NCBI GenBank assembly: GCA_963674455.1
Contig: CAVMBE010000028.1
Span: 1 to 64,000, forward strand
Length of the DNA: 64,000 bases
Origin: Lecanosticta acicola
Lineage: Eukaryota; Ascomycota; Dothideomycetes; Mycosphaerellales; Mycosphaerellaceae
Direction of reading: 5' to 3'
Position 1 is the stretch's first letter. Each line of letters begins with the position of its first letter. A program made the position numbers and the translations under genes. Shown here one piece after another: positions 54,022 through 64,000 of the stretch. The notes beneath the pieces were generated by a model, which had not been told where the DNA came from, made no database searches, and worked only from the letters and a program-made list of their open reading frames with translations.

Positions 54022-54449
54022 GGATCTCCCTTGCTCCGGATACCTCGATGAAGAGGTCGTTCACAGCCTGAGTATAGGTGGAGGTGCGGCGCCATCACAT
54101 GAGGCAGTCGTCGTCATGTGGCTTGACATGTCCCCCCTACTCACAGAGGTGCAGGAGACGGATGACATTTTGGAATTTTCTTAAGCTGTCATCTGGACAT
54201 CTTGGACGGGATTTACGGGGATCAACAACTGCAGATTGCGCGAAGAAGAATCAGAAATACCTCTATACTACGGTTACCTCTTTCAACCCAATCTAGTCTC
54301 TTCCTCAATCTCCGCCCTCTCAGTGCGCACAACACGGCCCACCACCGCTCCTACAACTCAAACTCATAACCCCAACACCCACACAAAGCACTAGAAAGAA
54401 ACCTCAGCATCAGCAAAACACTCCCTGCGCACCCGAATAGACAACAGCT
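54022..54449. other. Convergent 3' region of HOP2 and the small membrane gene
   Basis: 428 bp between two convergent stops; nothing else recognised. Confidence 0.5.
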
Positions 54450-54923
54450 TTACGCACGCTTCACCAAATCCGCCTTCCTCAACCCAACCCCCAACACAAT
54501 CGCCAACCTCGTAAGCACAAAAGGCCAAGTCGTCACTCCCACCAACCAATCCTCGACACTCCAATTCCCAACCTTGAACCACTCCGTCCAACCACCCGCC
54601 GCCTGCGCAATGGAGTGCGTATAGAGCGCATCAGAAAACAGAATCCCCGCACAGAGCAATTTCCACACTCGGAGGTCGTCCACGAGACGCAAGACGACTG
54701 CTTCCGTGAAAGCGATGAACGCCCAGCCCCCCGCGAGTTGCGTGTAGATGAACTGCGTGTCCGGCTGGATGGTGGAGAGGCGGGCCTGGGTGAGCGAGGC
54801 ATTATATTTCCCTGGGTCCATGAGGACTAGGGCGACTCCGCCGAGGGCGAGGAGGGATTCCACATTGGTCAGGAGGAAGCGGTAGAGGTAGGGAATCGTG
54901 GTGGAGGCTTTGACGGTGGCCAT
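54450..54923 (-). CDS. Small four-helix membrane protein (DUF7704-like)
   Basis: Single exon, 157 residues, ATG 54921-54923. Four hydrophobic segments: ESLLALGGVALVLMDP, LAGGWAFIAFTEAVVL, LLCAGILFSDALYTHS and FVLTRLAIVLGVGL. The spacing, with a Trp-rich loop (GGWTEWFKVGNWSVEDWLVG), matches small fungal membrane proteins of the DUF7704 type. Function unknown. No signal peptide. Confidence 0.75.
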   Translation of the reverse strand: MATVKASTTIPYLYRFLLTNVESLLALGGVALVLMDPGKYNASLTQARLSTIQPDTQFIYTQLAGGWAFIAFTEAVVLRLVDDLRVWKLLCAGILFSDALYTHSIAQAAGGWTEWFKVGNWSVEDWLVGVTTWPFVLTRLAIVLGVGLRKADLVKRA

Positions 54924-55435
54924 GGCTTCCGATGAATGTGAAAGATACGTATGTTGCTGTTTTCTGATTTTATTTTCCGGGTTCCGGAAGCTGGCGGATT
55001 CGTGTTTCAGATGTGTGCCCTTTCTGCTTGACCGGATTGCTGGTTACAATAGTCCGTAGTGTCAGAAGGTGAGTTCTTAGCTGTCTCGAGTGCAGAGACT
55101 CGGACCTGGGCTCGTTCTGCGAATGCGGTTGAATTGCTCCTTAGTAAGATTGAGCTCAAGATGAAGCTCCCAAATCAGCCGTCAGCTCAAGCCCTATTAT
55201 AGGCATGCTGGATCGCCTGATACGGGCGCTGGATACCGCTGGGTGGCCCAATCCGGTTAGCGGTTCGGGCACTTTCACAGCAGGTAGGAAATGTATCATC
55301 TCATACATGAAAAGCCTGCGCATCTAGAAGACACCAAAAGACTCAAAGCTCCAACATCCTGGTCAAAGAAGGCTTTAGAAGTGGTGTAACGCTCACAATG
55401 CAAAGACTTCAGTTCCTATTCCATCATCAAAACCC
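54924..55435. other. Region between the DUF7704-like gene and the amino-acid transporter
   Basis: 512 bp: promoter of the left gene and 3' flank of the transporter. No other feature. Confidence 0.45.
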
Positions 55436-57051
55436 TCACACCGAATTGTCAGCACAACTCCAACTAGCCCCTTGTCCAGCATCATCATGAATCGCCTTCC
55501 CACTCGCATACAATCCAATCCCACAGATCGCCGCTCCCAACGCAAACAATGCCAAATTGATGCCCGTCAGGCAACATTTCCGCCAGCCCTTGAACCACTG
55601 TCCATAATTGATGAATAGCCAGAAAGCACCTGGCATACCGTAAGTCGTCCACGACGCGAAAAGAGCTGCGATCAGAGAATTCAGATCGTTGAAGACCGGG
55701 ATCGATTCGGCAATGATCCAGGCAATGAGCCAGAGAGATGCGATAATAGCGACCCAAGTACCGACGGATTTGAAAGACTTCTTGCCCATTTGGCTGGGGT
55801 CTTTTTCGAAGATGCGCAGGTAGATTTGTTTGGCGATGACGTTGGCGTAGATGACGCCGGCAATGACAATCTGACGGTGGTTAGCCGAGGGATTGTTACG
55901 GACGTCGGAGGAGACTTACCGTTGGCAATGCGATACCATATGCGACCTTTCGTACAACAGGTGCTGTAGATCCTAAAGCAGGTGATGCAACATCTTGGCC
56001 GATATAGACATAGATCACGATGGCCGCGATCAAGTAAAGAGTAATCTCCACGCTCTGCAGACCGATCAAAGCTTTGGGAAAGTCTCTCGGCTCCCTCATC
56101 TCGCTGATGAAGGTCAAAAAGGCCATATGGCCAGCAAAGGCGAAGCAGATGTTCAGTGTGGCCGTAAAGGCTGGCTGGAAGCTAGTCTGAACGGTTGCTT
56201 CCACATCGGCTCCGGGGTTCTCGATACCAGCGGCAATAACTGTGACGAAGACCGCGCCGACGATGGAGATGAATGCTGGAGGCTGTCAGCGATCGGACGT
56301 GTAACGGCGCGAATCTGCATCGCCTACCAGCTATCGAAAAGTACGATACGGCCTTTAGTGTTCTCGGCAATGACAGTAGGAACATCACTACCAGCCCAAC
56401 AACACTCCAGACAATGGTGCACGTGGCATGGCCTGTAATAGTGTTCATCGCAATGGTGAAGGTGAGCAAGTGACTGCCCAGAATGAAAATCTAACCGGAT
56501 GTCAGTCTCATTGTCCTTCGGCTTGCCCAAAGCTCGCACTCACCAAGAAGACAGTCTGAAGAGAGATGTCTTTGTTAGCCATCAATACCCATCGTTCACT
56601 GCGCGGAACTCGATACCTGCAAAAAGCCGAATACCTCCCTACCAGCCCGCCCGAATCCAATAGGAGCAAAGAATACCTCCCCAACATCGGCCAGGTTTGC
56701 GACATGAGGATAGGCCAGCTTGAACTGTCCATACACAAAGCCACTGTAGGTCGCGCATATTCCCAGTCCAGTAATCAGAATAATTCCAGCGACAAGTCCG
56801 ACGCTCGCAAGCACAGACGGCAAGGACAAAATGCCCAGCGAAATGGTCTCCGCAATCATCAACAACGAGCATTGCCACCACGAAAGCGTCCTGTATTTCA
56901 CCTCCGCATGAGTTTCATCGCCAAAGGGTTCGATTCGCCCAGTAGCACTGCTTCTTCGCTTTGCATCTTCGTCACTGTTATTCCTCTTTTCCGAATCATC
57001 GGAAGCTCCGGCATTCTCCCATGAAGTCGCAGGATGGTTTTCATCGGCCAT
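55436..57051 (-). CDS. AAAP-family amino-acid transporter with 12-nt micro-exon
   Basis: Five exons: 56617-57051, 56544-56555, 56328-56490, 55920-56275, 55436-55870; introns 49-61 nt; 466 residues. An acidic cytosolic N-terminus (about 1-50) leads to eleven or so helices of the AAAP fold. Family landmarks: WWQCSLLMIAETISLGILSL in helix 1, ILGSHLLTFTIAMNTITGHA, LNICFAFAGHMAFLTFISEM and REPRDFPKAL. The second exon is only 12 nt (Thr-Val-Phe-Leu); the read-through frame on its 3' side meets a stop, so it must be spliced. Closest in pattern to fungal neutral amino-acid permeases such as Neurospora Mtr; the substrate is not certain, nor whether it sits in the plasma membrane or the vacuole. Confidence 0.88.
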
Positions 57052-58124
57052 ATTTTCGACGGTGTTGTTGCTTCTTTGTCGCAGTTTGGCTTCAGACCAC
57101 GATACATTTATTCCTCTACCGCAGATACAAGTACTGCCGATCTCGCAGCTATTGCTAGTAAGCGATTTCGATTGTTACGTCACGTATTGGTCGAATTTTT
57201 CGTTCGTTTGAAGGCCCCACATCGGGTCGAACTCTGAGCAGGTGGCGGACATCATTCTCTGGCAGACGCAGGAAAATCATACTCTTGACCAGAGTATGGC
57301 GCTTTGTCATTTAGAAGCTGAATATGTCCCACCGGTGGTAAGCTGCACCACAGCTATGGGTTGTAATGCTGATTTCCAAGCTAAGTGGTCGGACCCACTG
57401 GCAAGAGACCCACATTGGAATCCTCCAGAGAAGAGTTTGTGGGATGTTAGGGTGCGGAGTGTGGTGATGCGATCCATAGCGCAACCGAGACGGCGTGATT
57501 GGCATGGACGGGTTTCCGAGGACAACAACAATAAGCTGCTGAACCTCTTCGTGTGCAAGCTGGTGATCATGAAGTCAGCAATCGCTTGGCTCTTGGCTCA
57601 TCTGCTTCAACTGACTTGAAAGCTACGAGAGAGCCAATGAATCGAACAGCTTTCAGCAAACAGCCAAAATTTGTAGCTTGTAGCCTAGCAAAAGCGTGAG
57701 CCGATTATTCAACATCCTCCCATACGCTCTGCCCTGCAATACTCCTTGAAATCGAACGTGCCTACCAAGAAACTTTCGGAAAGTCCAACGCAATGTCAAG
57801 GGCCACAAGCGCTCGGGGTCGCCGAGATCCACCATCGCCTGCCAAAGAGCAATAGGAATGCTGATAGCTGCATGTGTTAAAGAAGTCGAAGCTGATACCA
57901 CTGTCAGTAGGACATTAGCGCTTGTGCCAGCAAACTGTGGTTTCGAATCGTAGCTTGTGTGATAAAATGCTAATTCGGCATAATACTGTTCTCTTCTTCT
58001 TTCATGTCCGCCGGGATATCTCATTAGCTACTCAAATCGAGTCGTCAATCCGTCCACCAATGCATCACTGCCTAGAAATGCGTGCCCGAACATACGCCTT
58101 ACCCAATGCAACGTCTCAAGTCGC
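57052..58124. other. Gene-free stretch before PSE1
   Basis: About 1.1 kb: transporter promoter and the PSE1 3' flank. Short ORFs lack support. Confidence 0.5.
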
Positions 58125-61100
58125 TCAAGCGAAAAGTGTCTTGACCGTCTGCTGAGCTTCAGGCGAGAGGCTGGCCAGAAGCTGGTCGGTGGGTAGACCT
58201 GCGGTGGCGACGAGTTTCTTGCCAGCGCCAACTATACGTTGTGCCATTTGTCCTTGAAGGGTTTCGGCCTCTAGTGCTAGTGCGATGAAAGTAAAGCATT
58301 GTGCAGCCTTGTTCATGACGGCTGGATTTTGGCTGGAAAGATTGTCAGTACAATAAATGCAGATAAGGGCGTGCACCACTTACTCGTCAATAAGCTGAGC
58401 AAGGAAGGAATAGGCATAAGGTGCAGCCTCTTCGTCGTTTACGACAGGTAAAGTGTCGACCCAAGCAGCAACAACGTCCGGGATATTCTGCACCTTGCTG
58501 TGATTGAAGTGCAGCACCTTTGCGATACTAGCGCAAGCGTTCTCGGTAGCGAAAGCGTCATCGTCGCTTCTAGCATTGGGTCTTCTGGTAACGTCAAAGA
58601 GTATAGGTAGGCTGGCAGCGGCGAAGTCGGACCAGTTGCTCTCTCCCTTGTGGGCTGCAACGCCAACGCCGTAACACGCAGCCTGTCGGTTTGCAGCCTG
58701 GTCGTCACGCATGCCGTCGACGAGAGGCTGAGCAATATGTGAGTAGTAGTTGTATGATGCCGGTCCGCAGAACTCCAGAACGTCGTCTAATATGCAGAGA
58801 GCCCATTGCCGCTGAGTTGGATCCTGGCTCGTGACGAAAAGATCGTAGTAATTGAGCAGACGCTCCCAGTGGGGCAAGAAACTCTGTCCCTGATTCTTGA
58901 AAATCGTGTGGAAAGCCTTATTCATGTCCGAGAGGAGCGTCTGGTCGTCCTCAACTGCAAACTCGTAATCCTCGCTTGGCTCTTCGCCATCTTCGCGCTC
59001 GTTGGCCTCTTCTGCCCGCTCTTTGACCCGCTGCTGATAGTCCTTTAGAACGCTCTCGGCAGAAGTGATGAATGTGCCCATATGGTCGTTTGAAAGACAG
59101 TCCTTACCAGAAACCTCCACAGACTCGTAGAAGCACTGGTACATCTCGGCAAGTGTTTCGATTGCTGGCTCAGTCTCCAGCACCTCAAGAACCTTTTCAA
59201 TAGTGCCTTTCCACAATTTGAGATACTGCTCCGAATTGACACCATAGGCCACCTTGAAAGAGTTGAGAAGTTGTGGCACAGCCTTGGCAGAAGCAACTCG
59301 CACTGGGTCGTGGAAGAAGAACGCCAGTCCAGGAATGGCCACCTTCTCCATGATTTCCATCACGTATGGAGCGAATCCAGCCTCGAGGTTCTGGGCGTAG
59401 ACGGTGATAAGCTCGATGGCCATGAATTTGTCATCAAGCGTACTGGTCTTGATGCCAATGTATTTGCCCTTGAGCGGCACAAGCTCCCAGCCCTCCTCTT
59501 GCTCGATCTGTGCGACGTTTTCCTCATCATCCAAAAGCTGAATGTCCGCCTTGGCTTGCGCAAGTTTCATGAGTGGTGGCATGACGCTCTGCAAGTATGG
59601 CACGAAATCTTGGCCAAGCACACGGCACATTCGGCCCCAGCAGTGCAGTAGGTAGCTTTCTTGCGGATCGTCATCGTCAACGATGTTGGCCTGCACGTTG
59701 CCGAGGATCTGAACGAGGTTGAGCGCATCCTGACCCATGCGCTCTTTGCCAACCGCCAATGCAATGAGGGTTGCGCACTCCATGGCCTTGGCTCGTAACA
59801 GACGCTTGTCGCGGTCGTTTGGCTCCTGCAGCACGCTGAACAAAGCTGGCATAAGCTCTGGATACCACTTGCCAAACGTGCTTTCTGCTGAGTCTGCGAC
59901 GGTCGCAATGGTGCTGAGAGCTTGCTCTTGAACGAATCGCTTCGGACTACGCAGGAGTTGCATGAGGTTGGTAAGGAGGCCGTCCAAGTACGGCTCCAAG
60001 ATCTCCTTTTCAGCTTCTTCGCAGAAATTGACGAGGGCAGCAGCCGCGTGTGACTGTACCCGTGGTTCTGGAGCAGTCAAGGTCTCGATGAGGGCGGGTA
60101 GCACGATGGCATGGTACTTGGTTTGCATAGTCCCCTTGAAGTCTGTGCTCATCTGGCCGAGCGCATTGCAAGCTGCCCATCGCACTCGTGGATGTGCATC
60201 GCGAAGAGTAGGCATCAGAAGCTCAAGGACCTGGTTCAGCTCGCCTTCCATGATCTCGGCGCATCCCTCTGAAATGGCGGATATACACATCAGAGCAGCA
60301 TGCTTGTCTCTCCACGAATTGGACTGCAGCATTCGCGGTAGCCAGGTGAATGTTGGCGGAAGAAGGTCCTTGCCGCCAATCTTGTTGGCTAGACGATCCA
60401 TGGTCTGTTCACCCGCAACATGATTTGAGTCGCTCTCCGCGAAGTCTACATCCTCGGAGCCTTGCCAGTCCTCGGCGTCGTCATCATCGAGGCCCACGTC
60501 CGTCATCAGTGATAAGCACTGCGTGACCATGTCGGAGATGTAGTTTTTGTCGCTTTTGCAGAGCTTTGGGTTGTAGTCCGCGAAGGTAGCCATAAGTTCA
60601 AGAGCATTCTGCCGTGCCGTATCATCCAGATCTTTGTCTCCAATCATTTCAATACAAATGTGTACGAGCGGACCGAAAACTGGCTTGAACATCTTTGAGG
60701 CAATCTCAGCCAGATCAATGACAGCCATCAGTGCCCTGGTGAGCAGCTCCGATTCATGCGCTTCCTTGAGCGGGACGAGCGTGCCAAGAACGTCAGGAAT
60801 GAGGCTGTAGTACTTTGGCTGAGCCTTCTTGTTGAGCGATTGGAAGAAGGATGAAAAAGCTGTCATCGTCGCAATCCTCACGTTCATGTCCTCGTCTTTT
60901 ATGCCCTTTTGGAACACCGCCGAGATGATATTCTCATGCTGCTTCTCGATAATACCGGGCGTTGTCTCAAAGATACGAAATGCAGACTCCCGTAGCGAGG
61001 GATCGGGCGACTGGCTCGCCTGATAGAGCGTGTTGAGGAGGTCTGGCCAAGTGTCTCTCGAGCCATCTAGAGACAGTATTTCCTCGTCTGTATATTGGCG

Positions 61101-61541
61101 TGCGACCTCGGCCACGGCGTCTGCAATCTTGTGTCTCACAGGCTTCGACTGCTCGCGAGCGTAGGCTTCGAGGAGCTTTGATCTAACTTGCTCTTTCGTG
61201 GCGTGGTTCAGTTGTAGGAACACCTCCTTGTTCTCGCCCGATGCTTGGTCTTTGGTCGTTCGCGTCGCTATTCGTCTGAAAATGACGGCAGCAAATGATC
61301 GAGTCTGAATAAAAGTCAATGTTTCATTCTACATGGGGAGCGTTTACCGCGCACATACTCCGTCATTGTCAGAGCCGGCCATCTGCTCCGCCAGGCCCAT
61401 GAGCAGGAGATCTGGTCGCTGGCTGACCCATTCTGCATTAAGCTGCTCTTCGGCCGCAGATCTGGCGGTGTTGTCGGTGGATTGCAGGCCTTGGAGCAAC
61501 TGGGCGAGGGCGGAGTGCACCTCTTGCGGAAGAACAGACAT
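58125..61541 (-). CDS. PSE1: Importin beta-3 (Pse1/Kap121)
   Basis: Exons 61359-61541, 58384-61304, 58125-58332 (54- and 51-nt introns) give 1103 residues, the size of Kap121/importin-5. Starts MSVLPQEVHSALAQLLQGLQ. Made of HEAT repeats throughout; recognisable blocks include RSFAAVIFRRIATRTTKDQA, WRDKHAALMCISAISEGCAE, HPRVRWAACNALGQMSTDFK and VRVASAKAVPQLLNSFKVAY. An acidic insertion (DDDDAEDWQGSEDVDFAESD, about 340) lies where importin-beta members bind Ran. It carries ribosomal proteins, histones and other cargo into the nucleus. Short last exon supplies the C-terminal HEAT helix (GAGKKLVATAGLPTDQLLAS). Confidence 0.95.
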
Positions 61542-62369
61542 GTTTCGAAGCCTTTCACCTGCGAGTGTGGGGAAGGCCGAAGTCTCGATTAATTCGCAGT
61601 CGCGTGTCCATCCACTTTCTTTTTCTTTGTATCGCTTCTATTCGAGCTCTGGACGTATGTAATGTGGCTTTGGTACTCAGGACGCGTCTGAGAGCGGTAG
61701 GGAGAGGATTGCGCGCGGTGGGAGTGTTTGGCGCGGATGATGAGGGACAGGATGATATTTTTTGGCCCGGAGAACAACAAGGGTCGTCGAGGGTTGCGGT
61801 TCGAGCCGAGGGTGGGTCCGAGCTCGAGGAGATCCTGGCCAATCGACTCACTACAGCTTCTTGCCCTCTTCTCTTCCTATTCACTTGCAATCCTGAGGTA
61901 TTTGCGTTTGATCATTCCAAAATGTAGTATTTTCATACAACACCAGCTGTCCAGATGTAGCTTCTATGGTGCATGCCGCACGACGGGGTCCCTTGCTTGA
62001 AGTTGTCCGGTTGGACAAACCGTGAGCCACATCAAAATTTCATCAGAATCGACGACTCACTTCAACGACAGAACTATTGCTTTAGTACTTGCTGAGAATG
62101 GCTGATCATCACGATATACAGACCGATCGAAACAATTCTTATTAAGCTAAATGTAATCGATACAATGGTCTTTTGCTGTAAGTTTACTGCTGAATAGGCA
62201 AACACCGCAACGTTACAGGAAAGAGGCAGACGGGACTGACATGTGAAGCCTTCCCGGGACGCTAAAAGTGCACGGACCAGCCCGCGCCAGATTTCACATC
62301 ACCCACTTCGCAAGCTCGAAGCCGAAGTTACAACGTGAACGTACAAACAACGGCGCGCGCCGATAAAAC
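61542..62369. promoter_or_regulatory. Divergent region between PSE1 and the F-box-like gene
   Basis: 828 bp between two divergent starts. Short ORFs on both strands look unsupported. Presumed promoters of both genes. Confidence 0.45.
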
Positions 62370-63451
62370 ATGGCGACGACCTGCGACCTCGCACTCGGCA
62401 TCCCCATGCAGGCATTGAATATCAACCAGACGCCGGCCGAAGCGGCTCAAGTCGACTTCTTCGAGCGCTTCCCGCCGGTGTTGCTGAACAAGATCTACGA
62501 GCAATGCTTCAAGTCCGAATTGCCGATCCGCCTTGCGCTGGTGGAGGATGAGTACGGCAAGCGAGTCGCCATCCACAACACCTGGGAGGTCTCGCCGCCG
62601 ATGGTCGTGCTTCTCGCCACCTGCCAGCGCATCCACAGTAAGTCCAAACATCACCATTGACTACAAGATCTCGCTAATAACTCCGACGTTCGACTCCAGG
62701 CCAAGCTGTCGCACACCTCTACAGCGATAACACGTTCACCATCTTCAACGACACCCGCGCTCTCACTTTATTCGTGACTAAGATCAAGCGCAACAATAAG
62801 TACCTGCGCAAGATCAACCTTGAGGTAAGTCGGAGAAGTACAGCAGTAGTAGTAGGAGCAGCAGCAGCAGCAGCAGCAGCACCGCCGGCGGCGGCGGTAA
62901 GGTAGGAGAGCAGAGCAGATCAACACATCAAAAGGACGCGTGCGCATTGTCTGCACTCGTCTTCGCGTGGCGCGTGACCGACGCGACAACAGCAGAGAGC
63001 ATGCGCGCCGTAACAGAGCAGAGCAACAGCACCGACCGCTCCGGCGCCACCGACCAGACTCATACTGACCGCACACCTCCAGACCTTTTCGCCAGTCAAC
63101 TTCACCCTGCAGACCGCCCTCCCCTCTCTCCGACACCGTACCCACGCCCTCACCTCCCTCACCCTCACGATCCCAGACCCCTACCCAGGCCACCTCAAGC
63201 TCCCATCACCAAGCTGGTTCGCCCTCGCCCTCGAACCCTGGATGAAGGAATGCGTAATCGTCCGCCAAGACGCGGGCCAATCGGTAAGCTGGCAAATTCT
63301 CAACATCATCCATTTCGTACCTGTCAAGACCATCAGCGAGGACATGGACCAGCAGCGCATCGCTTGGAGCACCTTCAACTTCGACACGGCGGTGAAGATG
63401 GAGATGCAGAGGTTGTTGGAGGTTCAGCAGGAGGGTTGGAAGTTTTCTTGA
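62370..63451 (+). CDS. F-box/2EXR-like fungal protein
   Basis: Model of 275 residues: exons 62370-62637, 62700-62824 and 63017-63451. The first two junctions are good (GTAAGT, CTAAT branch site, CTCCAG). The third acceptor is less certain: I chose GTAACAG at 63010-63016 because it keeps phase and precedes the protein-like LTAHLQTFSPVNFTLQTALP. The N-terminal DFFERFPPVLLNKIYEQCF resembles the F-box-like/2EXR motif of many fungal orphan proteins ('F..LP.elr..IY'). The rest (HLYSDNTFTIFNDTRALTLF; TLTIPDPYPGHLKLPSPSWF) is the usual mixed tail. Role unknown, perhaps an SCF adaptor. The second intron holds AGC and GGC repeats, so its length may vary. Confidence 0.6.
62857..62898. repeat. (AGC)8 and GGC microsatellite within an intron
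   Basis: Eight AGC triplets followed by a short GGC run, inside the proposed 192-nt intron of the F-box-like gene. Confidence 0.85.
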
Positions 63452-64000
63452 GCGTCGGCGGAGATTGTGGTCTTCTCAGGTATGTAGGCGGAACCACCTT
63501 GGCTGGAGGGTTGATCGACGTGGTAAAGTTGGTTTCCAGCGCACGTCTTTTGGAGGAATAAGGACAACAGACTCAGACAGTATTGGGACAGCGATGGTGA
63601 ACTTCGCGATTTTCCCAATGCGAAAGGAAGAATAACATACACATGACGAGACTAAAAGGCTCTTTCTCATCTCATCATACTCATCTAGCATCAATCGTGA
63701 ACATACCTCCATACAGCTGTTACGCACAGCGCGAGCCAGGTCTATCTGCCATATTGGCGACCTCGGTAGCTAACGCTATACAGCAACAATGCAGCGCACC
63801 CAAGAGCCCTTCACAAGCCAAAGTCCGCCAAATCGAGGGCTTGCTGGGGCGCAGCAGCAATGTCGAATGCTGTACTGGCAATCTGCAGGGTATCTCCTTC
63901 TAGGTCGTGGCAGTCAGTGCTTTCAGAGGGCGCCACCTAGGCACGACGCTGACGCTTCCCAGGAACGTAGCCAAATGGCCGAATCGAAGCCTGTAGTTGA
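63452..64000. other. Right end of the window
   Basis: 549 bp after the F-box-like stop; no gene recognised and nothing can be said of what continues outside. Confidence 0.5.

Noticed and set aside
56930..56960. GGTTCGATTCG motif resembling a tRNA B box
   Set aside because: It lies in the first exon of the amino-acid transporter and no tRNA arms surround it.
62857..62880. AGC repeats considered as a CRISPR-like or coding repeat
   Set aside because: Uninterrupted triplet microsatellite without spacers; lies in a probable intron.

Overview
This window is nuclear DNA of a filamentous ascomycete (Pezizomycotina, plausibly a Dothideomycete). Reasons: many short spliceosomal introns (about 45-80 nt, GTRNGT donors, CTRAY-like branch sites), 5' leaders rich in pyrimidines, and single-copy fungal orthologues such as Mto1/ApsB, SMC4, Rna14, Rbd2 rhomboid, GAA1, Fig1 and an Argonaute. 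It is largely an ordinary housekeeping chromosome arm without operons. I saw no CRISPR array, insertion sequence, rDNA or replication origin. Exon borders below were built by hand from splice signals, reading phase and family conservation; the exon sums of every spliced model close in frame.

Layout. 1-365: start of a secreted CAP/PR-1-like protein running off the left edge. 2.0-5.5 kb: Mto1/ApsB, which anchors gamma-tubulin. 6.8-8.8 kb: a six-exon tannase/feruloyl esterase ending in HDEL. 9.6 kb: a degenerate intron-containing tRNA-Ala-like gene. 10.6 kb: a sulfotransferase-like relic. 11.3-17.8 kb: SMC4 divergent from a membrane-anchored Sec14-type protein. 19.9-27.1 kb: a YTP1-like membrane protein, UNC-50 with a 4-nt micro-exon, and Rna14. 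27.7-28.2 kb: a small unknown gene. 28.2-32.4 kb: mostly gene-free, ending in the pyrimidine-rich leader of an Argonaute (32.4-35.4 kb). 37.2-38.1 kb: Fig1. 39.2-46.8 kb: a glycosylation-flavoured stretch with a decayed glycosyltransferase-like copy, two intact tandem paralogues, a tiny unknown gene, an internally deleted UDP-glucose dehydrogenase relic and a nucleotide-sugar/triose-phosphate-type transporter. 47.7-49.4 kb: small unknown ORFs and a BTB-like fragment. 49.6-54.9 kb: Rbd2, GAA1, HOP2 and a small four-helix membrane protein. 55.4-57.1 kb: an AAAP amino-acid transporter with a 12-nt micro-exon. 58.1-61.5 kb: importin beta-3 (Pse1). 62.4-63.5 kb: an F-box/2EXR-like gene.

How the genes relate. 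Most neighbours are functionally unrelated but share divergent promoters (SMC4/Sec14-like, UNC-50/Rna14, Rbd2/GAA1, Pse1/F-box-like). The only stretch that looks like a functional neighbourhood is 39-47 kb, where Golgi-type glycosyltransferase-like genes, a nucleotide-sugar enzyme relic and a sugar-nucleotide-type carrier lie together and have partly decayed. The most unusual architecture is the set of very small exons: ATG only, 4, 10, 12 and 16 nt, in five different genes.
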